A stretch of 64,000 nt of DNA, taken from NCBI GenBank assembly GCA_964020155.1, contig OZ026556.1, positions 3,678,501 to 3,742,500 on the forward strand. The letters are read 5' to 3'. Position numbers and translations under genes: made by a program. Of the stretch, positions 49,521-62,249 are shown piece by piece. Within the stretch, counting starts at the first letter, position 1. The number at the start of each line of letters is the position of its first letter. The DNA comes from Chondrilla cf. caribensis (Eukaryota; Porifera; Demospongiae; Chondrillida; Chondrillidae). The notes beneath the pieces are model-generated. The model saw only the letters and a program-made list of their open reading frames with translations, was not told the origin of the DNA and searched no databases.

Positions 49521-50165
49521 ATGGCCGAGGGGAACGTCATAAGTTACTTCTTAGTATTGGATTTTGAAGCTACATGTGACAACTCCAAAAGCATCAAGCC
49601 TCAAGAAATTATCGAATTTCCTGTTTTGAAGATCAATGCTCGAACTATGAAGGAAGAAAGCCATTACCATGCCTATGTTAGACCTGTGGCTAATCCCAAA
49701 TTGACCCAATTCTGTACTGAACTGACTGGAATCTCCCAGGACATGGTAGATGGGCAGCCTGTTTTGGAGGAATCCCTGGAGAGTTTTGACAAGTGGATGA
49801 AATCCGAGGGCCTGTTGAACCCGGGAGTTAGAATATGCTTTGTGACATGTGGGGACTGGGATCTGAAGACAATGTTGCCAGGACAGTGCAGGGCGTTCGG
49901 TCTACAACATCCTGAGTACATGAAAACATGGATGAACATCAAGTTTGTTTTCCAGGATCTCATGAGTCAGAAAGCGTACGGTATGCCCAACATGCTTGAT
50001 AAGCTTGGGTTAGGCCTTGAGGGGAGGCATCACAGCGGAATTGATGATAGCAGGAATATCGCACGTATTTTGGTCCGACTGTCAGAAATTGCTAAGGAAA
50101 AGAATTATATTCTAGGACCCACTAGCGGATGCAAACAACCTAAAAAGAAACTGGCATCGAAATAG
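49521..50165 (+). CDS. ERI-type DEDDh 3'-5' exoribonuclease
   Basis: Intronless, 214 aa. ERI1/ERI3-like exonuclease acting on structured RNA 3' ends (histone mRNA, 5.8S rRNA or small RNAs in relatives). The catalytic acidic residues are visible: LVLDFEATC (Exo I), TCGDWDLK (Exo II), and HHSGIDDSRNIA (Exo III with His). Other family blocks: PQEIIEFPVLKINARTM, FCTELTGISQDMVDGQP and KTMLPGQCRAFGLQ. Closest in my recollection to ERI3 (short, no SAP domain), but ERI1 and ERI2 cannot be excluded. The C-terminus is lysine-rich (KQPKKKLASK). The lack of introns among intron-rich neighbours suggests a retrocopy or ancient intron loss. Confidence 0.88.
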   Translation: MAEGNVISYFLVLDFEATCDNSKSIKPQEIIEFPVLKINARTMKEESHYHAYVRPVANPKLTQFCTELTGISQDMVDGQPVLEESLESFDKWMKSEGLLNPGVRICFVTCGDWDLKTMLPGQCRAFGLQHPEYMKTWMNIKFVFQDLMSQKAYGMPNMLDKLGLGLEGRHHSGIDDSRNIARILVRLSEIAKEKNYILGPTSGCKQPKKKLASK

Positions 50166-50180
50166 ATTCAAGGCATAGTT

Positions 50181-50640
50181 ATTGATTGATTGATTGATTG
50201 ATTTATTATTATTGTTATAATTATTATTATTGATTTGAGTGCACCATACCACAAGGGTACTAGAACACCATATCGTCCCATGCAGCACTGTATACACAAA
50301 CACATGTTATAACACTAGGGACTACATAACAAAATGGAAGTAATAAGAGTTAATAGTCTGCTAGAATGTTTGTACTGTAACAGTACATTGAGATGAATTT
50401 AATAAAACCTAGCTGACCACATAGAGTTAATAATAGACGATATATGATAGTTCCTACATGTAATTGATAATATTAGAGCTGCTTTGTCCTTGTCATTCTG
50501 CCCCGAGAAATCTTCCCTTCTGCATCCATTGCTGCTAGAAGTGGTCTGAAATGATCCCACGCAGAACACTGCAATAGCCAATCTTCCACCTCCTCACTGT
50601 TGCATTCCTTGTACACCCTCTCCTCCCTCTTCACTCAATA
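50181..50640 (-). mobile_element. LINE 3' fragment
   Basis: The minus strand encodes a degraded retrotransposon C-terminus (REERVYKECNSEEVEDWLLQ, CSAWDHFRPLLAAMD), then 3' UTR-like sequence ending in a 4-bp ATTG/CAAT microsatellite tail (50181-50204). Same family as 57534-58290. 5'-truncated and non-functional. Confidence 0.65.
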
Positions 50641-50732
50641 CATGTATATAAATTTTGTAAAATATAATCACGTTGAAATTCTGTGCTATATTATAATGTC
50701 TCGACCACGCCCTTTCGTACCGTTATTTGAAA

Positions 50733-52454
50733 ATGGCTTCTCTAGAAGACAACCCCGTCTCCACAGTAGGTTGGGCACGTACATACAAACACGTGCTCAA
50801 ATTAGAGATCGTGGGGGATACTGTTGTCGGGAAATCGAGTCTTTTGCATCAATTCTCGCATGAGAAGTTCAGAGAACAATATCTCCCTACTTTGGGTAAG
50901 TACGACGGTTTTCCGAATAGGGGCGTGTCTATGTATCGCCTGCACGCATGTTTAAGGGTTTTACACGTGCTTCAAAACAGCAGCCATCTAGTGAGCTATA
51001 TTCCCATGAAATACTATTGTAACTGTTAGTACATCAATTTAGCAGAGTGTGGCACTGCACATAGGCCTTATACGTTTATTTTTTCCCTTCATCACTTTGC
51101 AGGGTTTACAGATAGAGAGAAAATAGTAAATATCGGTGGTGGAGATATAAAGCTTCAGCTGTGGTATGTCACAACTATGTAACTCTACCAGTATTTTGAC
51201 TTTTGGGTTACAATCTTACAGTAGATATTTATCAGCCTGGGGTCTATTTCATGTTTGCATGGCAATTAGTCATCCAACCTGTTACGATTGATGTACATAG
51301 TAACACATCACTGTGGTATGCGTGTGTATAACCTTGCTGATTGTTATTACATTAAATAGAGAAATTAGTGAATTTTTAATCAGTTTGATGATTACAATGT
51401 GTGTAGTGTAGCTTCAATGTAACAGTATACAATTCAAAGTACCTATGTCGGCCCCAAGGGCCAGGAAAGTTTGGTCTTGGTAGACAGGTATCTTCATTAT
51501 AATATTATATAAGTGCTTGGACAGGTGGTGTTTGTATAGAGGTGATCTTGACTTTATGGAACAGGTCCCACTCTACCTGTAGTGTTCTCACTCTACATAT
51601 TATAGGGATATCAATGGCAGGGAGGAGTACAGGTCTGTCCTTGTCAAGTACAACTATCTGAAAGGAGCTGCTGTAAGTGGTGGGTGCTGAATCTATATGT
51701 ATTGTACTTTTTAATGTACGTTTTGTTCATTGTGACATGTCCGGGTCCAAATGTGAATCTTTTGGTGTTCAAAACACATAATACACCTTTGCTTCTGTAT
51801 GCACAGGGATTCCTTCTGGTTTATGACATCACAAACAGAGAATCTTTTGAGAACCTGAAAACATGGTTGGCTTTGATTCGTCAGGTGGGAATGTATTGTA
51901 TTTATCTTATCGTGAAACTAGGTGTACGGGTAATTACAATTAAAATGGTGTCACCAACCTCTCTGAAGCTTTCAATGCTAAGATACTAGATTTCGAACTA
52001 TATTGTCGTGTTGTGAACCTCAACTACAATATCCGCTCCTCACTGTGTGGATTTATAACAATTTTTTGCAGCATGAAAATCGTTAATATAATATGTACAC
52101 CTACTTGCTGGATGTACTAAGCTGTTATCATTACCCTCTTTGCACTTACTGCTGAAATAGTAATGACAGACATAATACAGTACACCTATTCTTTCTATTA
52201 GTTACAATATGTACTTATGGAACATTATTTTATAATTATAGAGTACATCAGATGATCCTGTTATTGTGATTGCTGCTAATAAGTGTGATTTGGTAGATCA
52301 AGTCCAAGTCAGCGAAGAAGAAGAAATCCAGTTTGTTGAAGAACATGGCTATGACCTTGTTCACACAAGTGCCAAATTGGGCACCAATGTGAAGGAGGCT
52401 TTTTCACTGCTGGTTCAAAAGGTGTATGGCCGTCTGAAAGGGATCAATCCATGA
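50733..52454 (+). CDS. Atypical Rab-like small GTPase 1
   Basis: Five exons: 50733-50895, 51103-51163, 51606-51672, 51807-51884, 52242-52454; 193 aa. P-loop GDTVVGKSSL (about 29-38), switch I LPTLGF, a divergent G3 WDINGREEY instead of WDTAGQE, LVYDITNRESF, G4 NKCDL and G5 TSAK. The switch II glutamine needed for intrinsic GTP hydrolysis in Rab/Ras is replaced (GRE). The C-terminus (LKGINP) has no prenylatable cysteine, so membrane anchoring must differ from normal Rabs or be absent. First of four tandem paralogues with the same intron positions. Function unknown. Confidence 0.85.
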
Positions 52455-52579
52455 GAACGAGCTGTCATGTAACATTAACTGTGGTTCTGTTTTGCAACAC
52501 TGCACAGTTGAGGCATTTCAGCTTCATCTACTCACTTCCCTCCCACCTTTATCAAAGTGACTGGATTAGACTTGGAAAT

Positions 52580-54235
52580 ATAATAATAAAATGTATATAC
52601 TTTGTATGTACATTCATATATGCGTGTAATATGCCTTGTGGTGATCACCTAAGCAATTTGAGAGTTACGTGCTGGTCACCAAGGGCTACCCAGTGTCCAT
52701 GCCAAACTCACCAACTCAATTTGGGAAGCATTATGATTGTCCTGAGTGTGCTATAAGCCTCGTGGTGACAAGCAAAAAAATGTCAATTTTTTGAGTTGTC
52801 ACCACGGCCTCTCCTGTGTGGACGTAATGCATCATAGCTGAAATTCGAATGCACAGACACACTCCTGGACCTAGTAGCTACCTCCTGATAGCAAAAAAGT
52901 TACATTTTGATGTCGACCAAAATTTCTCCCCAGTGCCACATATAATAAAGTGTATATACTTTGTATGTACATTCATATATGCGTGTAATACGCCTTGTGG
53001 TGATCACCTAAGCAATTTGAGATTTCTTTGCTGGTCACCAAGGGCTACCCGGTGTCCATGCCAAACTCACCAACTCAATTTGGGAAGCATTATGATTGTC
53101 CTGAGTGCGCTATAAGCCTCGTGGTGACAAGCAAAAAAATGTCAATTTTTTGAGTTGTCACCACGGCCTCTCCTGTGTGGACGTAATGCATCATAGCTGA
53201 AATCCGAATGCACAGACACACTCCTGGACCTAGTAGCTACCTTCTGATAGCAAAAAGATGCATTTTGATGTCGACCAAAATTTCTCCCCAGTGCCACATA
53301 TAATAAAGTGTATATACTTTGTATGTACATTCATATATGCGTGTAATACGCCTTGTGGTGATCACCTAAGCAATTTGAGATTTCTTTGCTGGTCACCAAG
53401 GGCTACCCGGTGTCCATGCCAAACTCACCAACTCAATTTGGGAAGCATTATGATTGTCCTGAGTGCGCTATAAGCCTCGTGGTGACAAGCAAAAAAATGT
53501 CAATTTTTTGAGTTGTCACCACGGCCTCTCCTGTGTGGATGTAATGCATCATAGCTGAAATCCGAATGCACAGACACACTCCTGGACCTAGTAGCTACCT
53601 CCTGATAGCAAAAAAGTTACATTTTGATGTCGACCAAAATTTCTCCCCAGTGCCACATATAATAAAGTGTATATACTTTGTATGTACATTCATATATGCG
53701 TGTAATACGCCTTGTGGTGATCACCTAAGCAATTTGAGATTTCTTTGCTGGTCACCAAGGGCTACCCGGTGTCCATGCCAAACTCACCAACTCAATTTGG
53801 GAAGCATTATGATTGTCCTGAGTGCGCTATAAGCCTCGTGGTGACAAGCAAAAAAATGTCAATTTTTTGAGTTGTCACCACGGCCTCTCCTGTGTGCACG
53901 TAATGCATCATAGCTGAAATCCGAATGCACAGACACACTCCTGGACCTAGTAGCTACCTTCTGATAGCAAAAAAGATGCATTTTGATGTCCAAAATTTCC
54001 CCCCAGTGCCACATATAATAAAATGTATATACTTTGTATGTACATTCATATATGCGTGTAATACGCCTTGTGGTGATCACCTAAGCAATTTGAGAGTTCC
54101 GTGCTGGTCACCAAGGGCTACCCAGTGTCCATGCCAAACTCACCAAGTCAATTTGGGAAGCATTATGATTGTCCTGAGTGCGCTATAAGCCTCGTGGTGA
54201 CAAGCAAAAATATGTCAATTTTTTGAGTTGTAAAA
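52580..54235. repeat. ~359-bp tandem repeat, about 4.6 copies
   Basis: Units begin with ATAATAAARTGTATATACTT at about 52582, 52942, 53300, 53658 and 54017. Each unit contains a perfect-arm palindrome, CGTGGTGACAA...TTGTCACCACG, with CAAAAAA/TTTTTTG inside. The first copy overlaps the 3' flank of GTPase 1. Units are 95% or more alike by eye, so expansion is recent. Confidence 0.93.
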
Positions 54236-54488
54236 AAAATAGTCCCTTTTTGGTGGTAGTTGTATTATGTGATACCATGATCAACAAGCTAGGATCGAGT
54301 GTATTTTTCAATTCCAGTTGTCAAAGTCTAGCTTGAGTAAATTCAGTTAGAGAATATGTATTCACCACACCACATACCGAGTGTATCCTAGTGTGCATGC
54401 CATTCTTAAGTTTTAGCTGTCTCTTATTAGGAGTATTTGGGGACACTAGTAGTTTCTTCAATGACGTCACATATCACGTGGAAATAAA

Positions 54489-56064
54489 ATGGCAGATCCC
54501 TACGACTACCTATTGAAATTGCTCCTGATCGGAGAAGCTAAAACTGGGAAATCTTCTATCATGTCTAAATTATCACAAGATAAATTTGATGAGGAATACA
54601 AAAGTACTATTGGTGAGCCACTTTTCACTTCGTACTCTCTGTAAATAATCGACCTTGTAGGTTCGACTTGATTCGTACTGCTGAAGATTTTGGGCGGTAC
54701 CAAATACAGTATACTAGTTGGATTACACATGAGCTTGTATTGTTCGTTGTTGCAGACACTCTAAACTTGAATAGTACGTAAACGAATGCAGTCTATTATT
54801 TTAAAACATAAAATACTGTCGGGAATGAAATAGACGCTGTAAGTGTGGGCGATTTGGACGATTCGCAATAGTAAGAAAGCTCAAACTGTATGTAGTGTGA
54901 GCTCATAACAAGTGAGCAGTACAATGAGGAAGAAATTGTAAATCATAATTAATGAGATCCATGGACAATCTAACACTGATTGAATAGCTGGTTGATGGGA
55001 TGATGATCTTGATCCTGTCATAATAATTATAGTCTATTATAAAGTGATTATTTAGTATTGCTATTATTGTGACTCAGTTATGTCATCAGGTTTTCTGATG
55101 TCTAAGATATTCATACGTATTTTATACCCCTGTAGGAGTGGAGTTTAGCATCAAATTTCTGGAAATCAATGGAAAACGAGTCAAACTTCAAATTTGGTAC
55201 TGACATACTTTCTATCCATCACATCATAGTATTACACAGATAGACTAACCTCCAGCATGTGGCATGACTAAGCGGGGAGAGTGTGTTGAGTAAAATTCTC
55301 ACTAATCTGCCCACACAGGGACACAGCCGGGGAAGAAAGATTCAGGGCAATCACGGCAGCCTACTATCGTGGAGCACAAGTAGGTGACTTGTATTGATAT
55401 CACTTACCCTATACTTATGGGGCCAATTATCTCTTTTGGTCTATGACGTGTTTCACAGGGCATCATGTTGGTGTACGACATTACAAATGAACAGTCATTT
55501 TCTGGACTGCCCAAGTGGATCGATGAAATAAAGAAGGTGATTTAGCTCACAGCCAATGTTTGAAAATGTGTTTGTATATTGCAATTGATAGCCATGAGTA
55601 TGCAATGATATTTTGTGATGCAACTTTGTAATTCTGTCTTTTGCCAACACATAGAGAGTGTTTAGAGCATTTGTTCATAATAGCGTGAAATCACACATTT
55701 GGGACAGTATTCCAAAGTCTTTATAGGTTATACTGACAGTCTGTGTTAACAGTTCATGTTCACCATGTACAGATAAAAATTATTGTACAGATAAAAATTA
55801 TTGTACAATTATAATGGTTCTTTCTCATCTCAGTATGCATCAGAAGATGTAGAGGTCCTTCTACTTGCTAACAAATGTGATTTGGAGGAAGAAAGAAGTG
55901 TCAGTGAACAACAAGGTCAAAAGTTTGCCATTCAGAATGACCTAGATCTGATGTATGTTAGTGCAAAGACTGGGATGAACATAGAGGAAGCGTTTATGAC
56001 TTTAGCTCAAAAACTGGTTGGAAAGTTAGTACTCCGTAATCCAGATGTCCCTACTGTACACTGA
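54489..56064 (+). CDS. Atypical Rab-like small GTPase 2
   Basis: Five exons: 54489-54612, 55136-55196, 55319-55379, 55459-55536, 55834-56064; 184 aa. P-loop GEAKTGKSS, switch I EYKSTIGVEF, G3 DTAGEERF (Glu in place of Gln), LVYDITNEQSF, NKCDL and SAK. The body resembles Rab8/10/1-type proteins. The C-terminus (LVLRNPDVPTVH) lacks cysteine. An E-box-like ATCACGTGG lies 15 nt before the ATG. The last exon is almost identical in DNA to that of GTPase 3, including the preceding intron end, whereas the other exons are clearly diverged. Confidence 0.87.
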
Positions 56065-56239
56065 TATATTTTAGGCATATTTTGACTGTATATTGTTTTT
56101 GAATCAATAAGTGTACTATGTAAGTATTTACCAAGCATAACTAGCTCAAAGTAGCAATTGCATGTGAATGTTAATGATACGTTGCAGTACTGTGGGATGT
56201 TCAGCCCACCCAATGCAGCAGAATTAGGATTGCTACACA

Positions 56240-57492
56240 ATACAGTGGGACACACTCAACACAGCACAGTGGGACACACTCAACACGGTACAGTGGGACA
56301 CACTCAACACAGTACAGTGGGACACACAGTACAGTGAGACACACTCAACACGGTACAGTGAGACACACTCAACACAGTACAATGGGACACACTCAACACA
56401 GTACAGTGGGACACACAGTACAGTGAGACACACTCAACACAGTACAGTGGGACACACAGTACAGTGAGACACACTCAACACGGTACAGTGAGACACACTC
56501 AACACAGTACAATGGGACACACTCAACACAGTACAGTGGGACACACAGTACAGTGAGACACACTCAACACAGTACAGTGGGACACACTCAACACGGTACA
56601 GTGGGACACACTCAACACAGTACAATGGGACACACTCAACACAGTACAGTGGGACACACTCAACACGGTACAGTGAGACACACTCAACACGGTACAGTGG
56701 GACACACTCAACACAGTACAATGGAACACACTCAACACAGTATAGTGGGACACACTCAACACAGTACAGTAAGACACACTCAACACGGTACAGTGGGACA
56801 CACTCAACACGGTACAGTGGGACACACTCAACACGGTACAATGGGACACACTCAACACAGTACAGTGGGACACACTCAACACAGCACAGTGGGACACACT
56901 CAACACGGTACAGTGGGACACACTCAACACAGTACAGTGGGACACACAGTACAGTGAGACACACTCAACACGGTACAGTGAGACACACTCAACACAGTAC
57001 AATGGGACACACTCAACACAGTACAGTGGGACACACAGTACAGTGAGACACACTCAACACAGTACAGTGGGACACACAGTACAGTGAGACACACTCAACA
57101 CGGTACAGTGAGACACACTCAACACAGTACAATGGGACACACTCAACACAGTACAGTGGGACACACAGTACAGTGAGACACACTCAACACAGTACAGTGG
57201 GACACACTCAACACGGTACAGTGGGACACACTCAACACAGTACAATGGGACACACTCAACACAGTACAGTGGGACACACTCAACACAGTACAGTGAGACA
57301 CACTCAACACGGTACAGTGGGACACACTCAACACAGTACAATGGAACACACTCAACACAGTATAGTGGGACACACTCAACACAGTACAGTAAGACACACT
57401 CAACACGGTACAGTGGGACACACTCAACACGGTACAGTGGGACACACTCAACACGGTACAATGGGACACACTCAACACAGTACAGTGGGACA
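56240..57492. repeat. 24-bp minisatellite with ~620-bp higher-order repeat
   Basis: About 52 copies of a 24-bp unit (GGGACACACTCAACACAGTA + CAGT). Some units are shortened to 15 bp (GGGACACACAGTACA). The stretch 56553-56880 recurs almost exactly at 57173-57500, so a ~620-bp block was duplicated. Frames are open on both strands only because of the period. Confidence 0.93.
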
Positions 57493-57533
57493 CATATATC
57501 GCATTCTCAAACATTTTGAATTGATTTGTATAT

Positions 57534-58290
57534 TATATCAATCAATCAATCAATCAATATTATTAAAATGCACCTCACCAGAAGGTACTCGGACACGGAG
57601 GGATCCAAAGTAACACTTCACACGATACAATGATAACTGGAATATCATACATAAGAAAACAATAAAATTAATATAATATTAATGAACAATAGGTTATGTA
57701 CATTACAACTTGAAATGCATATGGGCACACCACATAGAGCTAATACTATTATTCCAACATGCTATAGAAAGTCTGTTTCTCCACAGTTGTCCCTTCGGGT
57801 AAGTCTCTCAATGTCTGTGCTGTAAACAGAGGCTGTCTGATATGGTCCCAGGCAGGACACTGCAGCGGCTAGTGGAAGACATCTTCAACCTCACCACTCT
57901 GGCACTCTCTGTACACTCTTCTCTCTTCACACCTTTCCACCTCCCAACCTCGATCTGGAATGCTGCTGTTCCTCCTCTCAACTTCATCAACATCGACCTC
58001 TCTTTTGTCTTTTTCACTAATGCACATCTCGATTCCGGCTTTAGGTCAGCCATCTCCTTGAGCATACTCAGTTTGGGTTTCTCCTCCATGTCTTCATTCA
58101 TCACTAATGTAACATTCCTCCATGCAGAACTCACCAACATCTCCCAAATCTCTGAGTCAGATAGGCTCCTCACAGCATCCCCTTCCCTACCACTCCACCC
58201 GAAGTCATCAGTACACCTAGCCATGTTCTTCACCCTACCCCCTTGCCACACTCCACAGCCTGTGTATATTTTATAGGGAATAACCATGCA
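57534..58290 (-). mobile_element. LINE 3' fragment with CAAT tail
   Basis: The minus strand encodes decayed retrotransposon C-terminal sequence (LRGGTAAFQIEVGRWKGV, LQCPAWDHIRQPLF, VEKQTFYSMLE) interrupted by frameshifts, then a 3' UTR ending in (CAAT)n at 57537-57557. It is homologous to the fragment at 50181-50640 (shared CAAGGGTACT/AGAAGGTACT region). Confidence 0.75.
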
Positions 58291-58416
58291 CATGGCATAT
58301 AAACTAGTGCTATATACACCATATCCCGGTTTCGAGTATCTATGGATTTAGACAAGCCTCCGTGTATGTTTCTAAGAATAGAACTGCATATCTCGCAGAA
58401 ATCACGTGACGATGAA

Positions 58417-59356
58417 ATGGCTGCTGAGGCTTACAAGTACCTTCTGAAATTAATCCTGATTGGAGTAGATCGAACCGGGAAAACGTCTATCATGTTCAAA
58501 TGGACGGACGATACATTCAATGAAGTATATATTAGTACCATTGGTTAGCTGCATTCCCCCTTTGTGCTTCTCAGTTTTGATATAAGGTGTTGGGGTTGAG
58601 TATTTATATTTATATCGTATACGTTCGTATATACCCTCGTAGGAGTGGATTTTAAGATTAAAACCGTGGATATCAATGGAGATCGAGCCAAAATCCAACT
58701 CTGGTAAAGTCTCGGATTCATACCTTCATGCAGTATTACACATGTGGACCAAAACTGAAAATTAACAGTGCATATGGATTGCTATACATTACATAAGTCA
58801 CCAGCCCGTTTAACCATTTCTCAGGGATTCATCAGGACATGAGAGATTCAGGGATATCACAACTGCCTACTTTCGTGGGGCACATGTAGGTAACTTGTAT
58901 TATTATACTAATGCTCCTCAACTTGGATTTACTTGTGGTGTACAATGTCATGTGTTACAGGGCATCATGTTAGTGTATGATGTTACAAGTGAAGAGTCGT
59001 TTTCTCAGCTGCCTAATTTCATTGATGATATCCAGAAGGTAAATCAACTCACAGACAATATAAACTGTATTTGTGTATTGAATAAAATTTATCTGTATAA
59101 TATCATATTACTGCAATTATGCAATTATAATGGTTCTTTCTCACTGCAGAATGCATCAAAAGATGCAGAGGTCCTTCTGCTTGCTAACAAATGTGATTTG
59201 GAGGAAGAAAGAAGTGTCAGCGAACAACAAGGTCAAAAGTTTGCCATTCAGAATGACCTAGATCTGATGTATGTTAGTGCAAAGACTGGGATGAACATAG
59301 AGGAAGCGTTTATGACTTTAGCTCAAAAAATAGTTGCAAAGTTGAGTGCCTCGTGA
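58417..59356 (+). CDS. Atypical Rab-like small GTPase 3
   Basis: Five exons: 58417-58543, 58643-58703, 58825-58885, 58961-59038, 59150-59356; 177 aa. P-loop GVDRTGKTS, switch I YISTIGVDF, G3 DSSGHERF (canonical TA and Gln lost), [23 protein letters not shown]. The C-terminus (IVAKLSAS) lacks cysteine. TCACGTGAC lies at 58402-58410, just before the ATG, resembling the element in front of the GTPase 2 and GH31/CHTF18 genes. The last exon looks gene-converted with GTPase 2. An overlapping upstream ATG at 58412 is out of frame. Confidence 0.87.
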
Positions 59357-60037
59357 GCCAGCTGTCCCTTTTTGCACAATGATCAATATAGGAGGATGTA
59401 TATAGGATTGTACAGTATATTATTATTTGAAACTTGAAATAAGTACAATATTGTAAATACATGATGAATTATGATCTGCCTTGAAAGTAATTATGTTATT
59501 GGGAGTATATACCATGGATGAAGTGTTGCAATTTTCCAAGCCCTACTTCTTGCCCCTCCCCCCCCCCCACACACATGCATGCACACACACACCACAGATG
59601 TGCGTACAAATGTAAAATTCATACCTAGTTCCCTAGCTAGCCCATCCCTGCACATGCCATATAACGGCTTCAGTGGACAGTGACGCGTTCGTGACGTCAC
59701 AAAAATAGACATGGCCGAAGGGCAAGAACTGCAACTGAAACTACTACTGCTTGGAGGAGCTGAAACCGGGAAGACGTCCATCTTGACCAGATTTTCAGAA
59801 GATAAATTTAATGAAGAATATATTCGTACTATTGGTGAGTTAACTTTTCCCTTTCTTGTTCCCAATGCAGTATATATCCCTAGTATCTATCCGGCTAGTG
59901 GATCTGATACGACATATTCTATATATGACGGTACTGGTAATACCCATGCACGTGCGATTTATATTCGTATTGTTACAAGCACGTACAGTACAACAACTTT
60001 GTCCTACACTCCTTCGTCGCAGAAGCATATAGAATCG

Positions 60038-60645
60038 ATCTGCTCCCGAGACTTTGCTGGTGCTAGTGTGTAGTCTGCTCCCGAGACTTTGCTGGTGCTA
60101 GTGTGTAGTCTGCTCCCGAGACTTTGCTGGTGCTAGTGAGTAGTCTGCTCCCGAGACTTTGCTGGTGCTAGTGTGTAGTCTGCTCCCGAGACTTTGCTGG
60201 TGCTAGTGAGTAGTCTGCTCCCGAGACTTTGCTGGTGCTAGTGTGTAGTCTGCTCCCGAGACTTTGCTGGTGCTAGTGTGTAGTCTGCTCCCGAGACTTT
60301 GCTGGTGCTAGTGAGTAGTCTGCTCCCGAGACTTTGCTGGTGCTAGTGAGTAGTCTGCTCCCGAGACTTTGCTGGTGCTAGTGAGTAGTCTGCTCCCGAG
60401 ACTTTGCTGGTGCTAGTGAGTAGTCTGCTCCCGAGACTTTGCTGGTGCTAGTGAGTAGTCTGCTCCCGAGACTTTGCTGGTGCTAGTGAGTAGTCTGCTC
60501 CCGAGACTTTGCTGGTGCTAGTGAGTAGTCTGCTCCCGAGACTTTGCTGGTGCTAGTGAGTAGTCTGCTCCCGAGACTTTGCTGGTGCTAGTGAGTAGTC
60601 TGCTCCCGAGACTTTGCTGGTGCTAGTGAGTAGTCTGCTATGAAT
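60038..60645. repeat. 35-bp minisatellite
   Basis: About 17 copies of a 35-bp unit (CTGCTCCCGAGACTTTGCTG + GTGCTAGTGWGTAGT). Units vary mainly GTGTGT/GTGAGT, the latter forming a CTA|GTGAGT donor-like site in most copies. In GTPase 4 intron 1. Confidence 0.95.
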
Positions 60646-61040
60646 GCTAGAACCTGACTGATCATGAAACAGTACTCCAACTCTTGATTTTTCCATTTTC
60701 ATTATTGGGTAATTGCACACTCCGATTTTCTTTGTCCGTAGATGTAATATAACATGTATAACATAATTAACCTAATATATATATAATGAATTTCCATTCA
60801 TTTTCAACTGTCAGTCTTTCTTTTTTTTCTTTTTTCTTGCCAAACTCATACATGTCATTTGTCATGATGCCTAGCTTGTGTCCGAGGCTCAATCTTATTT
60901 TCATTGTAAGTGTTCTGTCTTGCATAATTGCAATGGTACTGTCATACGAAAAGTGGCCCCCGCATAGACTGGTCCCTGTACTTTTTTGGCACCATATTTG
61001 GTCTCCCTGGGACTCAATATGCCATCAAAAATGGTTATTG

Positions 61041-61078
61041 TTAGGGTTAGGGGGTTAGGGTTAGGGTTAGGGTTAGGG
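61041..61078 (+). repeat. Interstitial telomeric repeat (TTAGGG)n
   Basis: Six TTAGGG hexamers, the second extended by two G. This is the ancestral animal telomere motif, here inside the chromosome near a rearranged junction. Confidence 0.9.
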
Positions 61079-61481
61079 ACGCACGGACTGGTTTTGCCGC
61101 TATTTCTGGTCCTCGGGGACTGTATCTGGCAGCGGACCATATTTTTCCTGACAGTACTGGTAATAAAAAATATATCAACCAGCAATGGTAGATCAAGGGT
61201 CTGGCTATGTGAGACTATCTTCATGCAGGAATGTTGGAATATTTGTAACCCAGCTATGAATGTCGTTTCAAATTGTACGCATCTGAATATTGCTCTTGTA
61301 TATAGGAGGAGATTTCAAGATCAAAATAGTGGATATTGATGGAAAACGGACTAAACTCTTTATCTGGTAATGGCATTGAATCAAAATTTGAGCTGATGGG
61401 ATTATGTCTGTGAGTGGTCAGTCTAACATGGGGCATTGTATGCTATCCAAGTATATTGAGTGTAGAATGACATGCAGATAA

Positions 61482-62236
<755 letters not shown>

Positions 62237-62249
62237 GTGGAATGAACAA

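Larger units (their letters stand above)
59711..61366 (+). pseudogene. Rab-like GTPase 4, truncated (exons 1-2 only)
   Basis: Exon 1 59711-59834 (MAEGQELQLKLLLLGGAETG.., P-loop GGAETGKTS, switch I YIRTIG) and exon 2 61306-61366 (GDFKIKIVDIDGKRTKLFIW) are in frame and match the paralogues. Exons 3-5 (DTAG, NKCD, SAK) are absent; the sequence runs into a GT microsatellite and then SRP54 exons, whose phase does not fit (a stop would follow at once). Probably a truncated gene at a rearrangement breakpoint, or an assembly join. Intron 1 is enlarged by a 35-bp minisatellite and a TTAGGG tract. Confidence 0.7.

Noticed and set aside
56233..57613. Open frames of about 130-180 codons on both strands
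   Set aside because: Products of the 24-bp array; frames are open on both strands and lack non-repeat content.
57842..58276. 144-codon + strand frame
   Set aside because: It is antisense to a recognisable LINE C-terminal fragment on the minus strand.
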